DNA of 64,000 nt from Rhodanobacter fulvus Jip2 (GCF_000264315.1 NZ_AJXU01000080.1:24315-88314); one strand, 5' to 3'. Positions 38,167 to 46,857 are shown, counted from the stretch's first letter. Made by a program: numbers and translations. Notes: generated by a model not told the origin, from the letters alone.

Positions 38167-39102
38167 ATGCGTATTCTGGTTATCGGTGCCGGTGCCACCG
38201 GCGGTTATTTCGGCGGGCGTCTGCTGCAGCACGGACGCGACGTCACGTTCCTGGTGCGCGAGCGTCGTGCGGCGCAACTGGCGCAGCACGGCCTGGCGAT
38301 CCACAGCTTCGCTGGCGATGTGAATCTCCCGGCGCCGCCGACCGTGTTGGCGACGGAGCTGCGCGAGCCGTACGACCTGATCCTGCTCAGCTGCAAGGCC
38401 TACGGCCTGGAGCAAGCGATGGCGGATATCGCACCGGCGGTGGGGCCGGATACCGTGATCCTTCCGCTGCTGAACGGCATGCGCCAGCTCGACCTGCTGG
38501 AGGCGCGTTTCGGCGCGCAGCATGTGCTGGGCGGGCAGTGCGTGATCGCCGCCACGCTGGATGCGGATGGCGCCGTGCAGCATCTGAATCAGACGCACGG
38601 CCTCACCTTTGGCGAACGCGATGGCAGCGCGTCCGAACGCATGCAGCGCATCACGCGCGAGCTGAGCGACGCGGGCTTCGATGCTCGCCCAAGCCAGCAC
38701 GTGCTGCAGGACATGTGGGACAAATGGGTGTTCCTGGCGTCGCTGGCCGGCATCACTTGCCTGATGCGCGGCCCGGTCGGCGCTATCGTCGCCGCACCCG
38801 GCGGTACCGAGGCGGCGCTGGCGTTGCTGGAGGAATGCCGCGCGGTGGCGGAACGCGCCGGCCACGCGCCGGGCGAGGCCATCCTGCAACGCGCCCGCGG
38901 CGTGCTCACCGAGGCCGGTTCGGACCTCACCGCGTCGATGCTGCGCGACCTGCAGCACGGCCATGCGATCGAGGCCGACCACGTCATCGGCGACATGCTG
39001 GCGCGTGCCGATCCGCAGCAGGCCGCGTCGTCGCTGTTGGCGGTGGTCTACGCTCACCTGAGGGTGTACGAGGCGGGCCGGACGGATACACGACCAGCCT
39101 GA
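38167..39102 (+). CDS. Ketopantoate reductase (ApbA/PanE) family oxidoreductase
   Basis: A 311-residue NADPH-dependent reductase. The dinucleotide motif is ILVIGAGATGGYFGGRL at the N-terminus, the substrate Asn in LPLLNGMRQLD, and the helix carrying the catalytic lysine reads MWDKWVFLASLAGITCL. True PanE has Asn in the K-x4-N segment of this helix, here Ser/Gly, so activity on 2-dehydropantoate (pantothenate synthesis) is probable but not certain. CGGAG lies 11 bases before the ATG. The gene stands alone on the plus strand. Confidence 0.85.
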   Translation: MRILVIGAGATGGYFGGRLLQHGRDVTFLVRERRAAQLAQHGLAIHSFAGDVNLPAPPTVLATELREPYDLILLSCKAYGLEQAMADIAPAVGPDTVILPLLNGMRQLDLLEARFGAQHVLGGQCVIAATLDADGAVQHLNQTHGLTFGERDGSASERMQRITRELSDAGFDARPSQHVLQDMWDKWVFLASLAGITCLMRGPVGAIVAAPGGTEAALALLEECRAVAERAGHAPGEAILQRARGVLTEAGSDLTASMLRDLQHGHAIEADHVIGDMLARADPQQAASSLLAVVYAHLRVYEAGRTDTRPA

Positions 39103-39201
39103 TGGTTTGCCATCTGGCCATGCGCCAGAAGTGTCCAGGCCCATCTGCCACATGCCGCAGATCATGGTGGCCGGACGCAGCCGCGCACTATCATCCGCGG
39201 C

Positions 39202-39750
39202 ATGACCGAACCTGATGACCTGACCTTTCGCACGGCGCGCGCCGCCGATGCCGCCGCCATCGTCGCGCTGGTGGAATCCGCCTATCGCGGCGAATCGGGC
39301 CTGCGCGGCTGGACCACCGAATCGAACCTGCTCGACGGCCGGCGCACCAATATCGACGACGTGCTGACGTTGATCGCCGGGCCGCACAGCCAACTGCTGC
39401 TGGCCGAACGCGGCGGCAAATTGATGGCCTGCTGCCAACTGGAGCGCCGGGACGACAGCGGTTATTTCGGCATGTTCGCCGTCGACCCGCTGGCGCAGGG
39501 CGCGGGCCTGGGCAAACGCGTGCTGGCCGAGGCCGAGCGCATCGTGGGCGAAACCTGGGGCTGCGCCACGTTGCGCATGACGGTAATCGTGCAGCGCGAT
39601 GAACTCATCGCCTGGTATGGCCGCCGCGGTTACCGGCGCACCGGGCAGTTCGAACCATTTCCCTATGGCGACGAGCGTTTCGGGATTCCGCGCCGCGACG
39701 ACCTGCGCTTCGAAGTACTGTTGAAGAACCTGACGGAGGCCGCGGCATGA
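39202..39750 (+). CDS. GNAT family N-acetyltransferase
   Basis: A 182-residue acetyltransferase. Motif A is MFAVDPLAQGAGLGKRVLAEAE and the C-terminal part AWYGRRGYRRTGQFEPFPYGDERFGIP is typical of a subgroup found near Fe-S genes in Xanthomonadales. Substrate unknown. It overlaps the Rieske gene by 4 nt (ATGA), so the two are translationally coupled. Confidence 0.85.
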   Translation: MTEPDDLTFRTARAADAAAIVALVESAYRGESGLRGWTTESNLLDGRRTNIDDVLTLIAGPHSQLLLAERGGKLMACCQLERRDDSGYFGMFAVDPLAQGAGLGKRVLAEAERIVGETWGCATLRMTVIVQRDELIAWYGRRGYRRTGQFEPFPYGDERFGIPRRDDLRFEVLLKNLTEAAA

Positions 39751-40076
39751 ACGACGGGGACATGAACGACTGGATCCGCGTCGGCACGCGCAGCGATTTC
39801 CTGCCCGGCGAATACAAGGTCGTGTGGGACGGCGACACGCCGATCGCCGTGTACAACATCGACGGCGCGCTCTACGCCATCGAAGACACCTGCACCCACG
39901 ACGGCGGCGACCTCGCCGGTGGCGAGGTGTTCGGCTTCGAAGTGGAGTGCCCGCGCCACGGCGCGCGCTTCGACGTGCGTACCGGCGCGGTCACCAAACC
40001 GCCGGCGTACGAGCCGATCGCCAGTTTCCCCGTGCGCGAGGACGACGGCGCCATCTGGACACGCGACGACCGTTGA
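39747..40076 (+). CDS. Rieske 2Fe-2S ferredoxin
   Basis: A 109-residue soluble Rieske protein like the ferredoxin subunits of non-haem oxygenases. The cluster ligands are C49 and H51 (DTCTHDGG) and C68 and H71 (ECPRHGARFD). It has no signal peptide or anchor and should act as a cytosolic one-electron carrier; no oxygenase partner is adjacent. In related genomes such a gene is often found at the end of the suf operon, which lies 9 kb upstream here (inference from recall). Confidence 0.9.
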   Translation: MNDGDMNDWIRVGTRSDFLPGEYKVVWDGDTPIAVYNIDGALYAIEDTCTHDGGDLAGGEVFGFEVECPRHGARFDVRTGAVTKPPAYEPIASFPVREDDGAIWTRDDR

Positions 40077-40224
40077 TATTTGCTACGCCGCCGGAATTTG
40101 CCGGTCTACCGTAGGGACGCGGCAGGCTCCGGTTTTCAAGGAGGCGCACCTGCTGATGTTCCTTCTTGCGTGCATTGCGGCCGAGCGCCGGCGGATGGCT
40201 GGCGGCCTACGATTTCTGATTGTT

Positions 40225-40243
40225 GCGACTGATTCTTATTTAG
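40225..40243 (+). promoter_or_regulatory. Fur-box-like site before the PepSY operon
   Basis: GCGACTGATTCTTATTTAG matches 14 of 19 positions of a high-GC Fur box (GCAAATGATTCTCATTTGC) by eye. It is in an AT-rich patch 113 nt before ATG 40356. The remainder of the 279-nt gap holds no gene that I recognise. Confidence 0.5.
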
Positions 40244-40355
40244 TGTCTAATCGCCCCAGTCACGCGGCCCGCTATGGTTGGCTGCGTTTTGATCGAAAAG
40301 AGCCGTTTTTGCGTGGCCTTGTTGCTGCGGGAAGGGCTGCGGGTCACAGGCGCCG

Positions 40356-41000
40356 ATGGCAATTTCCCCACCCCAACAACACCCCGCGACATTGCAGCGT
40401 CGTGCCTTCTGGATGCGCCAGCTCTATCAATGGCATTGGATCAGCTCGGCGTTGTGCCTGATCGGGCTGCTGCTGTTTGCGCTGACCGGCATCACCCTGA
40501 ATCACGCGCGGCAGATCGAGGCCACGCCGAAGGTCGTCGACCGCGCGGCCAAGTTGCCGCCGGCGCTGCTGGCGATGGTTGCCGGTGAGGATGCGCGCAA
40601 GGCGGCGCCGCTGCCGGGCGCGGTGGCCGACTGGCTGGATGAGTCCCTGTCGGCCCATGTTGCTGGCCGCGCGGGTGAATGGTCGGCGGACGAGATCTAT
40701 CTGTCGCTGCCGCGCCCCGGCGGCGATGGCTGGCTCAGCATCGACCGCGCCAGCGGCGAGGTGGACTACGAGGTGACGCGTCGCGGCGCGGTGGCCTACC
40801 TCAACGACCTGCACAAGGGCCGCCATGCCGGGCCGGTGTGGGGCTGGTTCATCGATGTCTTCGCGCTGGCCTGCCTGGTGTTTTCGATCACCGGCCTGTT
40901 CCTGCTGAAGTTCCACGCCGCGCGCCGTGCGTCCACCTGGCCGCTGGTGGCGCTGGGGCTGGTGCTACCCGCCTTGCTGGCGCTGCTTTTCATTCACTGA
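40356..41000 (+). CDS. PepSY-associated transmembrane protein
   Basis: A 214-residue inner-membrane protein with an N-terminal helix (WISSALCLIGLLLFALTGITLNH), a periplasmic PepSY-like segment (about 60-145, including LSIDRASGEVDYEVTRRG), a second helix with the conserved DLHKGRHAGPVWGWFIDVFALACLVFSITGL and a third hydrophobic end. The conserved histidines (H45, H in LHKGRH) may bind haem, as in PepSY-TM ferric reductases such as FpvG. First gene of a five-gene operon behind a Fur-like site; a role in periplasmic Fe(III) reduction is inferred. Confidence 0.82.
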   Translation: MAISPPQQHPATLQRRAFWMRQLYQWHWISSALCLIGLLLFALTGITLNHARQIEATPKVVDRAAKLPPALLAMVAGEDARKAAPLPGAVADWLDESLSAHVAGRAGEWSADEIYLSLPRPGGDGWLSIDRASGEVDYEVTRRGAVAYLNDLHKGRHAGPVWGWFIDVFALACLVFSITGLFLLKFHAARRASTWPLVALGLVLPALLALLFIH

Positions 41001-41008
41001 CGGGATTC

Positions 41009-41530
41009 ATGCCGATGCGTCGTTTGCTGTGTTGCACCCTCGCGCTGTTGCTGACCGCGCCGCTGGCGGCGGCCGAGCTGGACCTTACCGTGCGGATTCC
41101 GGAGCAGAAGGTGGCCGAATACCACCGGCCCTACGCCGCCATCTGGATCGAGCGCGCCGACCGCAGCGTGGCGGCCCAACTCGCCGCGTGGTACGCGCAG
41201 AAAGACAGCAAGGAAGGCGCCGGCACCAAGTGGCTGCCCGACCTGCGCCAATGGTGGCGACGCGGTGGCCGCGAGCTGTCGTTGCCGGTCGATGGCGTGT
41301 CCGGAGCCACCCGGCCGGCCGGGCAGTACCAGCTGAAGTTCGTCGACGGCCAGGCGCCGCTGGGCACGCTGGCGCCGGGTGATTACACGCTGGTGGTCGA
41401 AGCCGCGCGCGAGGTCGGTGGCCGCGAAGTGGTGCGCGTGCCGTTCACCTGGCCGGTCAGCGCCACGCAGCACCTGAGCGCGCAAGGCAGCAGCGAACTC
41501 GGCGCCGTCAGTCTCGACATCAACCCCTAG
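41009..41530 (+). CDS. Periplasmic DUF2271 protein
   Basis: A 173-residue exported protein (signal peptide MRRLLCCTLALLLTAPLAAA) of the DUF2271 family: LTVRIPEQKVAEYHRPYAAIWIERAD, KWLPDLRQWWRRGGRELSLPVDGVSGATRPAG and a C-terminal beta region with GDYTLVVEAAREVGGREV. The SGATRPAG segment recalls the flavinylation sequence (D/S)GAT of FMN-binding proteins; with ApbE encoded two genes later, covalent FMN on that Thr is possible (inference). It follows the PepSY gene by 8 nt. Confidence 0.8.
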   Translation: MPMRRLLCCTLALLLTAPLAAAELDLTVRIPEQKVAEYHRPYAAIWIERADRSVAAQLAAWYAQKDSKEGAGTKWLPDLRQWWRRGGRELSLPVDGVSGATRPAGQYQLKFVDGQAPLGTLAPGDYTLVVEAAREVGGREVVRVPFTWPVSATQHLSAQGSSELGAVSLDINP

Positions 41531-41553
41531 AACATGCCGAACCCGGAGCGAAC

Positions 41554-42366
41554 ATGCACAAGCGCACACTGAAGTGGATCGTCCTTGCCGCCGCCATCGC
41601 CACGCCACTGGCCGCCCAGGCGCACAAGATGTGGATGGTGCCCTCGGCCACCAACGTGGCCGGCGCCGACCCGTGGGTGACGGTGGACGCGGCGATCTCC
41701 AACGACCTGTTTTTCCCCGATCACCACGCGGCTCCGCTGAGCCAGCTGGTGATCACCGCGCCGGACGGCCAGACGGCCAAACCGCAAAACGCGGCCACCG
41801 GCAAATACCGCAGCGTGTTCGACGTTGAACTGAGCCAGCAAGGCACCTACAAGCTGGCGCTGGTCAACCGGGGCCTGTTTGCCCGTTATGAGTTGAACGG
41901 CCAGAAAAAGCGCTGGCGTGGCGACGCCGCTGAACTGGCCACGGCGATTCCCGCCGGCGCCAGGGACGTCGAGGTCACCGCCTCCAGCAGCCGCGTGGAA
42001 ACCTTCGTCACCAACGGCAAGCCCAACGCCACCGCGCTCAAGCCCGGCGGTGAGGGACTGGAGCTGGTGCCGGTTTCCGGCGTCACCGACCTGGTGGAGG
42101 GCGAGCCAGCCACGTTCCAGTTGCTGCTGGACGGCAAGCCGGCCGCGGGCCTCAAGGTCAGCGCCATCGCCGGCGCCACCCGCTACCGCAACGCGCAGGA
42201 GGAGATGACGGCGCAGACCGGCGCGGACGGCCGGTTCACGCTGACCTGGCCGCACCCGGGCATGTATTGGATCAACGCCGCCACGCAGGACGACAAGGCC
42301 GGCGTGAAGCAGGCCAGCAAGCGCCGGCTGTCGTATACCGCCACGCTCGAGGTCCTGCCCGAGTAA
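41554..42366 (+). CDS. Periplasmic DUF4198 protein
   Basis: A 270-residue exported protein with a signal peptide (cleaved near AQA, residue 23) and the DUF4198 pattern: mature N-terminus HKMWMVPSATNVAGADPWVTVDAAISNDLFFPDHHAA, then two beta-sandwich parts with a carboxypeptidase-regulatory-like second half (PAAGLKVSAIAG..ADGRFTLTWPHPGMYWI). DUF4198 proteins are often encoded with TonB receptors and in nickel, cobalt or iron loci. His residues at the mature N-terminus could bind metal. GGAG precedes ATG 41554. Confidence 0.85.
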   Translation: MHKRTLKWIVLAAAIATPLAAQAHKMWMVPSATNVAGADPWVTVDAAISNDLFFPDHHAAPLSQLVITAPDGQTAKPQNAATGKYRSVFDVELSQQGTYKLALVNRGLFARYELNGQKKRWRGDAAELATAIPAGARDVEVTASSSRVETFVTNGKPNATALKPGGEGLELVPVSGVTDLVEGEPATFQLLLDGKPAAGLKVSAIAGATRYRNAQEEMTAQTGADGRFTLTWPHPGMYWINAATQDDKAGVKQASKRRLSYTATLEVLPE

Positions 42367-42369
42367 TCG

Positions 42370-43404
42370 ATGATGCGGTTGCGCCTGCCTGTCTGCCTGG
42401 TTTTCCTCGTTGCACTGATTGTCGCCGCGCCTGTCGCGGCGACGGAGTTGCAGCGCCTGCATGGGCGCACCATGGGCACCACCTGGTCGGTGCTGGTGGT
42501 GCTGTCGCCGAAGCATGCTGGGGACGTGTTGCAGCGGGGCATCCAGGCCGAGCTGGATCGGGTGGACGGCCAGATGAGCACGTACCAGCCGGACTCCGAC
42601 CTGTCGCGCTTCAACCGCGCGCCCGCCGGCAGCTGGCAGCAACTGCCGCCGGAATTCTTCACCGTGCTGCGGCATGCGCTGCAACTGGCGAAGGACAGCG
42701 ATGGCGCTTATGACCCCACCGTGGGGCGGCTGGTGAACCTGTGGGGTTTCGGCCCCGACCAGCGCCCGCGCCAGCCACCCACGGCGCAGGCGATCGCGGC
42801 GGCGCAGGCGCGGGTGGGCTGGTGGAAATTGCAGCTGGATCCCGCCACGCGTCGCGTGCGGCAGCCGGGCGGCGTGTATCTGGATCTGTCCGCGGTGGCC
42901 AAGGGTTATGGCGTGGATCAGGTCGCCCGCTACCTGCAGCGGATGGGTGTGCAGGCGTATCTGGTGGAAGTGGGCGGCGAGCTGCGGGCGCATGGACGCA
43001 AACCGGACGGCAGCGTGTGGCGGGTGGGCATCGAGCGTCCGGATGCGGCAGCCGGCGCGGTGGTCGATGCCGATGAACTGATCGACACCGTCGCACTGGA
43101 CGAGCGCGCCATCGCCACCTCGGGCGACTACCGCCACGTGTTCGAGGACAAGGGCCGCTACTACTCGCACCATATCGATCCGCGCAGCGGCTACCCGGTG
43201 CCGCATGAGGTGGCTTCGGTGAGCGTGCTGGCGGACGACTGTATGCAGGCCGATCCGCTGGGCACCACGCTCAGCGTGATGGGCGCGGACAAGGGCATGG
43301 CGTACGCGCGGGCGCACGGGCTGGCCGTGTTGATGATCGTGCGCACGGCCGATGGTTTCGTACAGCGGACGTCGCCGGCATTCGCCGCGGCGGTGCGCCG
43401 ATGA
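42370..43404 (+). CDS. apbE: FAD:protein FMN transferase ApbE
   Basis: A 344-residue periplasmic flavin transferase with an N-terminal signal segment (MMRLRLPVCLVFLVALIVAAPVAA). Family marks: GRTMGTTWSV, FNRAPAGSWQQLP, DPTVGRLVNLWGFGP, LDLSAVAKGYGVDQVA, AIATSGDYRHVF and SHHIDPRSGYPV. It attaches FMN to Thr in target proteins via a phosphoester. It lies 3 nt after the DUF4198 gene and overlaps the flavoreductase by ATGA; the likely target is encoded in this same operon. Confidence 0.94.
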   Translation: MMRLRLPVCLVFLVALIVAAPVAATELQRLHGRTMGTTWSVLVVLSPKHAGDVLQRGIQAELDRVDGQMSTYQPDSDLSRFNRAPAGSWQQLPPEFFTVLRHALQLAKDSDGAYDPTVGRLVNLWGFGPDQRPRQPPTAQAIAAAQARVGWWKLQLDPATRRVRQPGGVYLDLSAVAKGYGVDQVARYLQRMGVQAYLVEVGGELRAHGRKPDGSVWRVGIERPDAAAGAVVDADELIDTVALDERAIATSGDYRHVFEDKGRYYSHHIDPRSGYPVPHEVASVSVLADDCMQADPLGTTLSVMGADKGMAYARAHGLAVLMIVRTADGFVQRTSPAFAAAVRR

Positions 43405-45071
43405 AACGCGATCACGCCACGTTCGGGCGGCTGGCCGCCGTCAGCAACGGCATGTTGCTGGCGACGTTCGGCCTGCTGGCCGCGCTGCTGTGGTTTTGCC
43501 GCGTCGAAGCGGTGCAATGGCATGATCCGGGCCGCCATTGCTGGCTGGCCGCGGCAGGACTGCTGGGCAGCTGGATGGCGCTGGTGGGCTGGTTCCGTCA
43601 CCGCCGCGGGCGGGCCGAAGGCGGTGAAACCACCGTAGCGGCCGCCCCGGCACCGCAAACCGCGGCGGCACCCGTGCCGGCCGCGGCGAATACGGTGCGT
43701 GTGTTCTACGCCAGCCAGACCGGCCTGGCCGAGCAGCTGGCGCGGCAAACCTGGCAAAGCCTGCAGACGGCCGGCGTGCCGTCGCGCGTGGATGCGATCG
43801 ACGCGTCGACCCTGGACGCCTTGCGCGCTACCTCGCGCGCGCTGTTCGTGGTCAGCACCACCGGTGATGGCGAGCCGCCGGACATGGCCGTCGCCTTCGC
43901 CCATCAGGCGATGGCGAACGCGGCGGATCTGGCCGGCGTGCGTTACGGCCTGCTGGCGCTGGGCGACAGCGACTACGACGAGTTCTGCGGTTTCGGCCGC
44001 CAATTGCAGCGCTGGCTGCGGGCCAGCGGCGCGCAGGCGCTGTTCGATCCGGTGGAAGTGGACGACGAGGACGCCGCCGCGCTGCGCCATTGGCAGCACC
44101 ACCTGGCCACGCTGTGCGATGTGCGCGATCTGCCGGATTGGCAGCCGCCGCGTTATCAGCAGTGGCAGCTGGCCGAACGGCAACTGCTCAATGCCGGCAG
44201 TCTGGGCGGCCCCTGCTTCCATCTGGCTTTGCGACCGCTGCAGGACGCGGCGTCATGGCAGGCTGGCGACCTGGTGGACATCGGGCCGCGACATGCGCCC
44301 GCCGACGTGGCGCAGTGGCTGTCGGCGCACGCGCTCGACGGCAATGCCATGGTGATGTTTGGAAAGGAATCACTGACCCTGGCCAGCCTGCTGTCGCGCT
44401 GTCGCCTGCCGGCACCCGGCGAGATGGCGGGGCTGGACGAAACGGCGGTGGCGGCCCGGTTGCAGTTGTTGCCGCACCGCGAGTATTCGATCGCTTCAAT
44501 ACCGGCCGATGGCGCCATCCACCTGCTGGTGCGCCGGCAGAACATGCCGGACGGAACGCCGGGCATCGGCTCGGGCTGGCTGACCATGCATGCGCCGATC
44601 GGAAGCGAGATCGCCCTGCGCGTGCGCCGCAACGCCGTCTTCCATGCGCCGGCCGATGCGCGCCCCCTGATCCTGATCGGCAATGGCACCGGCATGGCCG
44701 CGCTGCGCGCGTTGCTGAAGGAGCGCATCGACGCGGGCCGTTGCCGGAACTGGCTGCTGTACGGCGAGCGTCAGCAGGCGCACGACTTTCCCTACCGTGA
44801 CGAGATCAACCGCTGGCTGGCCCAGGGCCAGCTGGAACGCGCGGATTTTGCCTGGTCACGCCAGCAGGCCGAGCGCGTCTACGTGCAGCATCGCCTGCGG
44901 CAGGCGGCGGATACGTTGCGCGAATGGGTGGCCGCCGGGGCGGCGATCCAGGTCTGCGGCAGCCTGCAGGGCATGGCGCCGGCGGTGGAGGCGGTGTTGT
45001 GCGAGGTGTTGGGTGATACGGCCGTCGAGCGGCTGCGCGAAACGGGCGGCTATCGCCGCGACGTGTACTGA
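43401..45071 (+). CDS. Membrane-anchored flavodoxin/NADPH reductase
   Basis: A 556-residue diflavin reductase. Two N-terminal helices (about residues 18-34 and 48-64) anchor it; then a flavodoxin domain (FYASQTGLAEQLA, STTGDGEPPDM, LGDSDYDEFCGFG) and a ferredoxin-NADP reductase domain with the FAD motif REYS, NADPH-binding GNGTGMAALRALL, YGERQQAHDFPY and the terminal aromatic in RRDVY. The layout resembles sulfite reductase flavoprotein alpha but with membrane helices and no hemoprotein partner. It probably passes NADPH electrons to the PepSY-TM protein of the same operon for periplasmic reduction. Confidence 0.88.
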   Translation: MKRDHATFGRLAAVSNGMLLATFGLLAALLWFCRVEAVQWHDPGRHCWLAAAGLLGSWMALVGWFRHRRGRAEGGETTVAAAPAPQTAAAPVPAAANTVRVFYASQTGLAEQLARQTWQSLQTAGVPSRVDAIDASTLDALRATSRALFVVSTTGDGEPPDMAVAFAHQAMANAADLAGVRYGLLALGDSDYDEFCGFGRQLQRWLRASGAQALFDPVEVDDEDAAALRHWQHHLATLCDVRDLPDWQPPRYQQWQLAERQLLNAGSLGGPCFHLALRPLQDAASWQAGDLVDIGPRHAPADVAQWLSAHALDGNAMVMFGKESLTLASLLSRCRLPAPGEMAGLDETAVAARLQLLPHREYSIASIPADGAIHLLVRRQNMPDGTPGIGSGWLTMHAPIGSEIALRVRRNAVFHAPADARPLILIGNGTGMAALRALLKERIDAGRCRNWLLYGERQQAHDFPYRDEINRWLAQGQLERADFAWSRQQAERVYVQHRLRQAADTLREWVAAGAAIQVCGSLQGMAPAVEAVLCEVLGDTAVERLRETGGYRRDVY

Positions 45072-45218
45072 GGTCGTGAAAAAAATCGCCCGTCGCGGCG
45101 ACCCTCGTCGAATGCCGTCAGCGCGCGGCGCGCAAATCCGGAAGCCAGGCGGCAGCAACCAGGGGACGACGTAAAAGGGTTTTGCCGGAGTCTCCACGCC
45201 TCGCAGGAGCGGTCTCCT

Positions 45219-45294
45219 GTGGGAGCGGCTTCAGCCGCGATGCTCTTGCTTTGGGGCTACAGAGCAGAAGCATCGCGACTGAAGTCGCTCCCAC
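45219..45294. repeat. GTGGGAGCGGCTTCAGCCGC-type palindromic repeat
   Basis: A full copy in the 258-nt gap between the convergent flavoreductase and GNAT genes; the remainder of that gap shows nothing recognisable. Confidence 0.85.
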
Positions 45295-45329
45295 ATCGGG
45301 CGGCGCTGCGTCTCGCCCGAGAGGACGGG

Positions 45330-45869
45330 TTACGCGTAGGCGCGCCGATGCTCGCGATGGGGCGGGTAGTAGGCGAACACGTGGCTGTGGCTGCCGTAGA
45401 AATCCATGTCTTCGATGTGCTCGCCGCCGAGCCGTTCGGCGAGCCGGTCGGAGGCTTCGTTGCCGATCCGCACCAGGCTGATCACTCGCGGCGCGTGCAG
45501 GCGGCTCCACACGAAATCCAGCGCGGCATTGCCCGCCTCGGTGGCGTAGCCCATGTGCTGGTGCTCGGGTTTCAGCATCCAGCCCAGCTCCAGATCGGGC
45601 CAGCCTTCCGGGTACATGAAACCCACGCGACCGATGAATTCGCCGGTGCTTTTCAGCTCCAGCGCCCACATGCCGCAACCGCGCAACTGCCAATGGCCCA
45701 GCAGCATCGCCAGCGAACGCCAGGCATTGGTGCGGTCCAGCGGCTGGCCGTCGCCAACCCAGCGCGTGCTTTCGGGATCGGCCAGCATGGCGGCGTAATC
45801 GTCGAAGTGACGCTCGGTGAGCGCAGTCAGGCGCAAGCGCGCCGTGTCGATAGTAGGAATGTCAAACAT
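45330..45869 (-). CDS. RimJ/RimL-like GNAT acetyltransferase
   Basis: A 179-residue acetyltransferase of the RimJ/RimL subgroup: N-terminal TARLRLTALTERHFDDYAAML, then LELGWMLKPEHQHMGYATEAGNAALDFVW (acetyl-CoA site) and VRIGNEASDRLAERLGGEH. Likely acceptors are protein N-termini or small amines. ATG at 45869 lies within the last codons of the upstream SET gene (8-nt overlap). Confidence 0.85.
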   Translation of the reverse strand: MFDIPTIDTARLRLTALTERHFDDYAAMLADPESTRWVGDGQPLDRTNAWRSLAMLLGHWQLRGCGMWALELKSTGEFIGRVGFMYPEGWPDLELGWMLKPEHQHMGYATEAGNAALDFVWSRLHAPRVISLVRIGNEASDRLAERLGGEHIEDMDFYGSHSHVFAYYPPHREHRRAYA

Positions 45870-46347
45870 CACGGTCAGCGTTGGGGGCGGCCAGCAAACG
45901 GGCGAGCGCCTGGGTAGTGCTGGCAAGACTCTCGTGCCAGGGCAAGCCGGTAATTGTCTCACCTGTGACCGAATCGGCAAAATCCTCGCTTTGGCCCGGC
46001 GGCAGCAGGTGGCGGTAATCCACCGTCAGCTCGGTTCCCGCGGGCAGGTCGGCCAGCGCGAAAACAAAGCCCAGGTGCCATAGCCCGTTCGGCGCGAAGC
46101 TGTGGTTGATGAAGCACTCGTCGGGCCAGTCCGGCGACAGCGTGTAGCGATCCTCGAACCAGCGCGCGCTGGCATGCCACTGGGTACTCAGGGTGGGTGA
46201 GGCGGCGATTTCGGCGTGGCGAAAGGTGCGGTCGATGCCGGCGGGCGCGGTCAGTACGCGGCCCGCGGCGACGGGTTCGTCGAGAAACAGGCCCTTGCCC
46301 GCGCCGGGAATGGCGGAGGCGGCAACGTGGTAACGCGGCAGGATCAT
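45862..46347 (-). CDS. SET-domain protein
   Basis: A 161-residue SET-domain protein, a possible lysine methyltransferase. The SET pattern is GKGLFLDEPVAAGRVL at the N-terminus, the ECFINHSFAPNGLW pseudoknot motif (NHS), and LPAGTELTVDYRHLL with the catalytic Tyr. No post-SET Cys cluster is present. Bacterial members are small and their targets are unknown. The start at 46347 has GGCAGG about nine bases upstream. It is followed by an overlapping acetyltransferase, which suggests a protein-modification pair. Confidence 0.85.
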   Translation of the reverse strand: MILPRYHVAASAIPGAGKGLFLDEPVAAGRVLTAPAGIDRTFRHAEIAASPTLSTQWHASARWFEDRYTLSPDWPDECFINHSFAPNGLWHLGFVFALADLPAGTELTVDYRHLLPPGQSEDFADSVTGETITGLPWHESLASTTQALARLLAAPNADRDV

Positions 46348-46496
46348 GTCCAGTACAACGGCAGCAGGGCGCGCGAGTTTAGCGCAGCGGTGTCGCGAGG
46401 GAACCGGGCGCTTGCTGCCAGTGGGGATGGCGGGTGTGGGGGAATGGCGGCGTTTTAATTCAGCGCGAGAGGGTCGAGAGGGTAAGGCCAAAAAGC

Positions 46497-46535
46497 ACCC
46501 CTCCCCAGCCCTCCCCTGCGGCGCAGGGGAGGGAG
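46497..46535. repeat. CCCCTCCCC..GGGGAGGG palindromic repeat
   Basis: CCCCTCCCCAGCCCTCCCCTGCGGCGCAGGGGAGGGAG, a half copy of the element seen at 28831-28942, just after the stop of the HhH gene. Confidence 0.8.
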
Positions 46536-46542
46536 CAAAGCG

Positions 46543-46857
46543 TTAATCCTTGCGGGTGGCGCGCTTGTGCGCGGCCGGCGGCGCGGCGGTGTCGGCCAGC
46601 AGGATCGCGTCGCGGTTGCGCTCGATGGTGGCCTTGCCGATGCCCTTGACGTGGCGCAGGTCGTCCGCCTTCTTGAACGGGCCGTGGGCATCGCGCCAGG
46701 CCACGATGGCTTCGGCGCGGGAGGTGCCGATGCCATCCAGCGATTTGGCGATGGTGGGTGCGTCGGCCTGGTTGATATTGACCGGCGTGGCGGCGAACGT
46801 CAGCGCGGGCAGGGAGACCAGGGCGGCGAAGGCGAGGGTGGCGAGTTTGCGGATCAT
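46543..46857 (-). CDS. ComEA-like helix-hairpin-helix protein
   Basis: A 104-residue exported protein: signal peptide MIRKLATLAFAALVSLPALTFA, then a double helix-hairpin-helix (VNINQADAPTIAKSLDGIGTSRAEAIV and DDLRHVKGIGKATIERN) and a basic tail AAHKRATRKD. It resembles ComEA-type periplasmic DNA-binding proteins that pull incoming DNA through the outer membrane during competence. AAGGAG precedes the ATG. No other competence gene is nearby. Confidence 0.88.
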   Translation of the reverse strand: MIRKLATLAFAALVSLPALTFAATPVNINQADAPTIAKSLDGIGTSRAEAIVAWRDAHGPFKKADDLRHVKGIGKATIERNRDAILLADTAAPPAAHKRATRKD

